A program made the position numbers and the translations under genes. This document shows, one piece after another, positions 60,831 through 64,000 of a stretch of DNA of 64,000 nt (position 1 is its first letter; the number at the start of each line of letters is the position of its first letter). Origin of the DNA: Opisthocomus hoazin (taxonomy: Eukaryota > Chordata > Aves > Opisthocomiformes > Opisthocomidae). The stretch lies in assembly GCF_030867145.1 (NCBI RefSeq), contig NC_134433.1, forward strand, positions 11,855,216 through 11,919,215, given 5' to 3'. The notes below the pieces were generated by a model. The model was given only the letters and a program-made list of their open reading frames with translations, did no database searches and was not told the DNA's origin.

Positions 60831-61999
60831 CCAGCAGCGCAGTGCCCCGGACCCCCGGGACAGGGTGGGGGTTCGCACAGGAGCCCGGCTCCCACTCGGA
60901 AAAGCCGCCCGTGGCTGGCACAGGGACAGCAGCAGTGTCCCCGCTCACCCCACGGGCCCGCTGCCAGGCCCCTGTTCCGCTGAATCCCCGCCGTAAAAGG
61001 AGGGCTCAGCCACCCCACATGGCCCTAACCCGGGGAGGGGACCTCATCTCCCCCCGCATCCCAGAGCCGGCCACAGCCTGGGGTCCCCAACGCCAGCCCC
61101 ACGTCTCGGGGGGCCGTATCTGACCCCGCTGCCGGGAGGGAGGCGATGCTGGGAAGCAGCGAGCGCAGCTTCCCCGCCAGCCACCCACGCACCCGGGACA
61201 CGGAACTCCAAACACCTCTGTTTCCTGGGTGCAAGGGTAGAGCAAGGTGCCAGCACCCAGTGCACCGCAGCACCCGCCCCGCACAGGGCAGCAGGGCTGC
61301 GGCGGAGGGCAGGGGAAGGTGACCCCCCCCCGGCAGGAGAAACAGGCCATTAAAAACCAGAGCACTTGTCTGAGCGCTGCTATTTCGGGCCGTGCTGGGG
61401 GGAGGAAGGTGCCGCACGTCCCCCATGGCAGCTGGGAGCATCCTCGGGGTCAGGAACACCGGGATGGGGATCCCACAGGAGATGCCCTAGCAGGGGAGGA
61501 GGGAGGCAAGGCTGGAGCTGTGCTGGGAGCTGGGGGGCCCCCGAGGGACCCCCCCCATGCAGCAGCAGGGGCCAAGGAGGGGGCTGGGAGCAGGAGCTGG
61601 CAGAGCTCCCAGCGCCTGGCAGGCAGCGCTCGCCATGACCCAGGGGATGCTGCGTGCCGGAGCCGCACTGGGAGATGGAACCATCCCCACACAGCGGGCA
61701 TACGGCCCACGGCCCCGCAGTGGGGGCTCCAACACCCTCCGCAGGAGGGGGCCCAGGGGGAATCTAGGGCAGGAGGAGGAGCGGGGGCCTAGGGAGGGAA
61801 GCTGGGTCAGCCTGGGGAACGTGGCACCTTACTGAGAGCAAGCACGGGCAGGGGGGTGCATGGCCCCCGCCAAGGAGAGGCCCTGGGGTGGCAGGGAGCC
61901 ATGCCCCGTGACGGGGACAGAGCAGGCACAGCCAGCACAGGCTGGACGAGTTGTCCCCGCCCAGGGCACCGGGAGCTTCCTGCATCCGTGCACTAGGCA
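60831..61999. other. ALDOC-SPAG5 spacer
   Basis: About 1.2 kb of GC-rich DNA between the minisatellite upstream of ALDOC and the SPAG5 3' end. Open frames on both strands are compositional. No conserved protein, RNA gene or transposon was recognised. Confidence 0.6.
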
Positions 62000-62071
62000 G
62001 GGTGAAAGCCAACAAAACTTTATTCAATAAATAATTACAGCATTAAGAGGAGGAAGGTTTCACGCTACAGG
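62000..62071 (-). other. SPAG5: Very short SPAG5 3' UTR with poly(A) signal
   Basis: AATAAA on the minus strand at 62024-62019 lies only about 50 bp past the stop codon, so the 3' UTR is roughly 70 nt. The adjoining plus strand also reads AATAAA at 62026-62031, making the site a near-palindrome with signals in both directions. No plus-strand gene is known to use it. Confidence 0.7.
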
Positions 62072-63948
62072 CTATAGCGGCTCAGCAGCTTCCTTGCTGA
62101 CGCTGGCCGGCTTCAGGCCCAAGTACCGCAGCAGGCTCTGGAGCTCCTGGCAGCCCGCTGCCACCTCAGGGACCACCGACAGGACCTGAGGACAGCAGTG
62201 GCATTGGTGACGGCGTTCAGGATGGGGGTTTGCATTGCCACAGTCACACCAAGGGCGAGTGACAAACCACAAACCTCACCTCTTTCATCTTTTCCTGCAT
62301 CTCCTCGTGGGTCCTCAGCACTTTCTGGGCCTGATGGAGCCTCAGCTCCAGCCCTTGGACCTGCGGTGGGAGATGCCTGTCAGGAGCCTGCCCCAAAACT
62401 GGGCAGAGACTGGCCCAGGAGGGAGAGGGGACTGGAGCCAGGGCAGCCCCTCAGGGCTCCCCATACCTGCTCCAGGTGCTTGTCCGAGAGCAGCAGATTC
62501 TCATCCTCTTTCTCCAGCAGCAGCAGCCGCAGCTTGTCCACCTGCAAAGAGAGCGAGCGATGTGGAGAGCTCGCTGTGGGGTGAGAGCCATCGGGTGGGG
62601 GGCTCCCCCCGCCACCCCTGCCGGTCGCCTGCTCGAGGAGCGAGGTCTGGAGAGGTCCCTGTCCATGGAGGAGTGGTGACACCAGGAGCCCACAGCCCTG
62701 GCAGCCCCCCAGCCTCACCTCCTGCCGCAGCAGAACTCGCTCCTGGACGTAGGCAGCGTCCACCTTGGGCTCCTGCCCCCGCATCTCCTCCCACAGCACC
62801 TTGGCCTCCGTCTCCGCGCGCTGGAGCGAGCGCTTCAGCTGGGAGACCTCTCCCTTCAGCCTCTGCGGGGGAAAACGAGATGCTGAGTGGGGTCCCGTGG
62901 CCAGCACCCCGCAGGCGTGCAAGCCCGACCAGGCCCCCATGACGCACCGTGACTTCCCCACTCTTGTCAATGAGTTGCAGCATCTTCTCTTCCTGCTGTT
63001 TCACCACGTCCTGCAGCTCCTTCTCGTTCTGTGGGGGAGAAGCAGCGGTGTCAGGCAGCGCCCGGCCCCAGCCACCCCCAGCACCCCAGGGAGGGAGCGC
63101 GTTTTCTCATGTTTGAGCAGGTCAGACGAGCCAGTAGCACCCGTGAGGCACCGCCAGAGCCGGTCACCCAGATTTCTCCATGTCCTAGATCAGCGCCCGA
63201 CCCAGTTCGGCTCTGCCCTGGGGTGAGCGCTGGCCCACTTCTGGCACCCGCTCACCTCTAGCTTGCCCCTCAGCGCCTTGTTCAGCTTGGTGATGGTGGC
63301 AGCCTGGGCGTCCATCTTCTCCTGGCTCTCAGCTGTCACCGTCTCCAGACGGAGCTGCAGGTCAGAGCTGGGAGAGGACAGTGGGGTTGAGCCGAGGGCA
63401 GTGCCGGGTACCAGACCCCTTCCTGGGCATCCCACCCAGCCCCACGGTGAGAGGGACCAACCCACCAGCCCAGCCAGCTGGAAAAAGCCCTTCTAGCCGT
63501 GACAGGAGCTGTCTAACCCAGAGCTGCGGTGAGAGGCAGACCCCAGACAGGCTGCCCGCAGGAGAGCAGTGCCCATGCCCGGCCCTCGACACAAGCCGCT
63601 GCTGAACTCACATCTCCGTCTGCAGCGCCTTGAACTCGCTCTGCTCCAGCTCCTGGATGCGGGAGCTCAGCATGGTGAGGTCGGAGACCACGGCTCTCAG
63701 CTCCCTCACGCTCTCCAGCAGACCAACTTCAGGCTCTGTGGGCCGGGCAGAGACTGATGAGCGGCACGGAGGGAACGTCAGCCCCAGGGGACACGGAGCC
63801 AAGCAGGAAGGCACGCCTGCTCATCCCCCTGTGCAGGCAACCCTGCAGCTCCAGAGCAGGGTGACAGCCCCGATACCTCTTGGCTTTGGTGTAGAGGCAG
63901 ATTTGTCCTTGGAAAATGCACTCCCACCACCGACAGCTTCATCGGCAT
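62072..63948 (-). CDS. SPAG5: Sperm-associated antigen 5 (astrin), 3' part, eight exons
   Basis: Astrin is a coiled-coil protein of the mitotic spindle, centrosome and kinetochore that works with kinastrin to stabilise chromosome attachment. Coding exons (minus): 63948-63877, 63735-63612, 63367-63256, 63028-62948, 62862-62719, 62541-62467, 62360-62280, 62185-62072, ending TAG. They encode about 266 residues in consistent phase. The sequence is almost entirely heptad-like: SVRELRAVVSDLTMLSSRI, LQLRLETVTAESQEKMDAQA, KQQEEKMLQLIDKSGEV, LKGEVSQLKRSLQRAETEA, DKLRLLLLEKEDENLLLSDK and GLELRLHQAQKVLRTHEEM. The tail is LLRYLGLKPASVSKEAAEPL. Coiled coils alone do not prove identity; the call rests mainly on its place and strand next to ALDOC, as in mammals. 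The gene continues upstream of the window. Confidence 0.82.
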
Positions 63949-64000
63949 CTGCAAGCAGAGAGGGCAGAGGTGCTGCGCCCAGCCCTGCGTGCGGCAGGGA

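Noticed and set aside
59278-60996. 572-codon open frame on the plus strand and a 414-codon frame on the minus strand over the same DNA
   Set aside because: Both are proline/glycine/arginine-rich translations of GC-rich repeats. They overlap the ALDOC first exon and promoter and the coding exon at 59255-59366, and show no domain.
1-64000. Search for retroviral or LTR elements, tRNA genes and CRISPR arrays
   Set aside because: No gag, pol or env words, paired LTRs, tRNA A/B boxes or regular palindromic spacers were recognised by eye. Short degraded fragments could have been missed.

Overview
This is vertebrate nuclear DNA, most likely from a bird. Every gene is split by GT-AG introns. A CR1 LINE with the typical sauropsid 3' end lies at 55.27-56.14 kb. 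Composition changes from AT-rich, gene-poor DNA (about 0-46 kb) to very GC-rich, gene-dense DNA (about 47-64 kb), as is common on avian microchromosomes. A crocodilian or turtle cannot be excluded from sequence alone. The gene order FOXN1(+) > UNC119(-) > PIGS(-) > ALDOC(-) > SPAG5(-) matches my recollection of human 17q11.2, so this is a conserved syntenic block.

Layout. 1-21.1 kb: FOXN1 on the plus strand, the thymic-epithelium forkhead factor. Seven coding exons run to the stop at 20473; the first coding exon lies upstream of the window. 21.1-34.8 kb: a gene-poor gap holding one isolated CpG island (26.1-26.6 kb) with no known gene attached. A 57-codon ORF (26584-26757) starts at its edge. 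34.8-50.4 kb: UNC119 on the minus strand, five coding exons, with a 10 kb first intron that spans the AT-rich to GC-rich transition. 51.1-55.0 kb: PIGS (minus), complete, 12 exons, 553 codons. 55.3-56.1 kb: a CR1 copy fills most of the PIGS-ALDOC spacer. 56.4-60.2 kb: ALDOC (minus), complete 364-codon CDS, with minisatellite-like repeats in three places. 62.0-64 kb: the 3' half of a coiled-coil gene identified as SPAG5 by position and character.

The genes are not a functional operon. They encode a thymus transcription factor, a lipid-binding trafficking chaperone, a GPI-transamidase subunit, a glycolytic enzyme and a mitotic spindle protein. Splice coordinates were worked out by hand from the reading frame, splice dinucleotides and recalled human protein sequences. 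Phases are consistent across all assembled exons. I found no retrovirus, CRISPR array or RNA gene that I could support. The best leads are the orphan CpG island with its small ORF, the cluster of distinct tandem repeats confined to the ALDOC locus, and a GGGGCC hexamer run in UNC119 coding exon 1.
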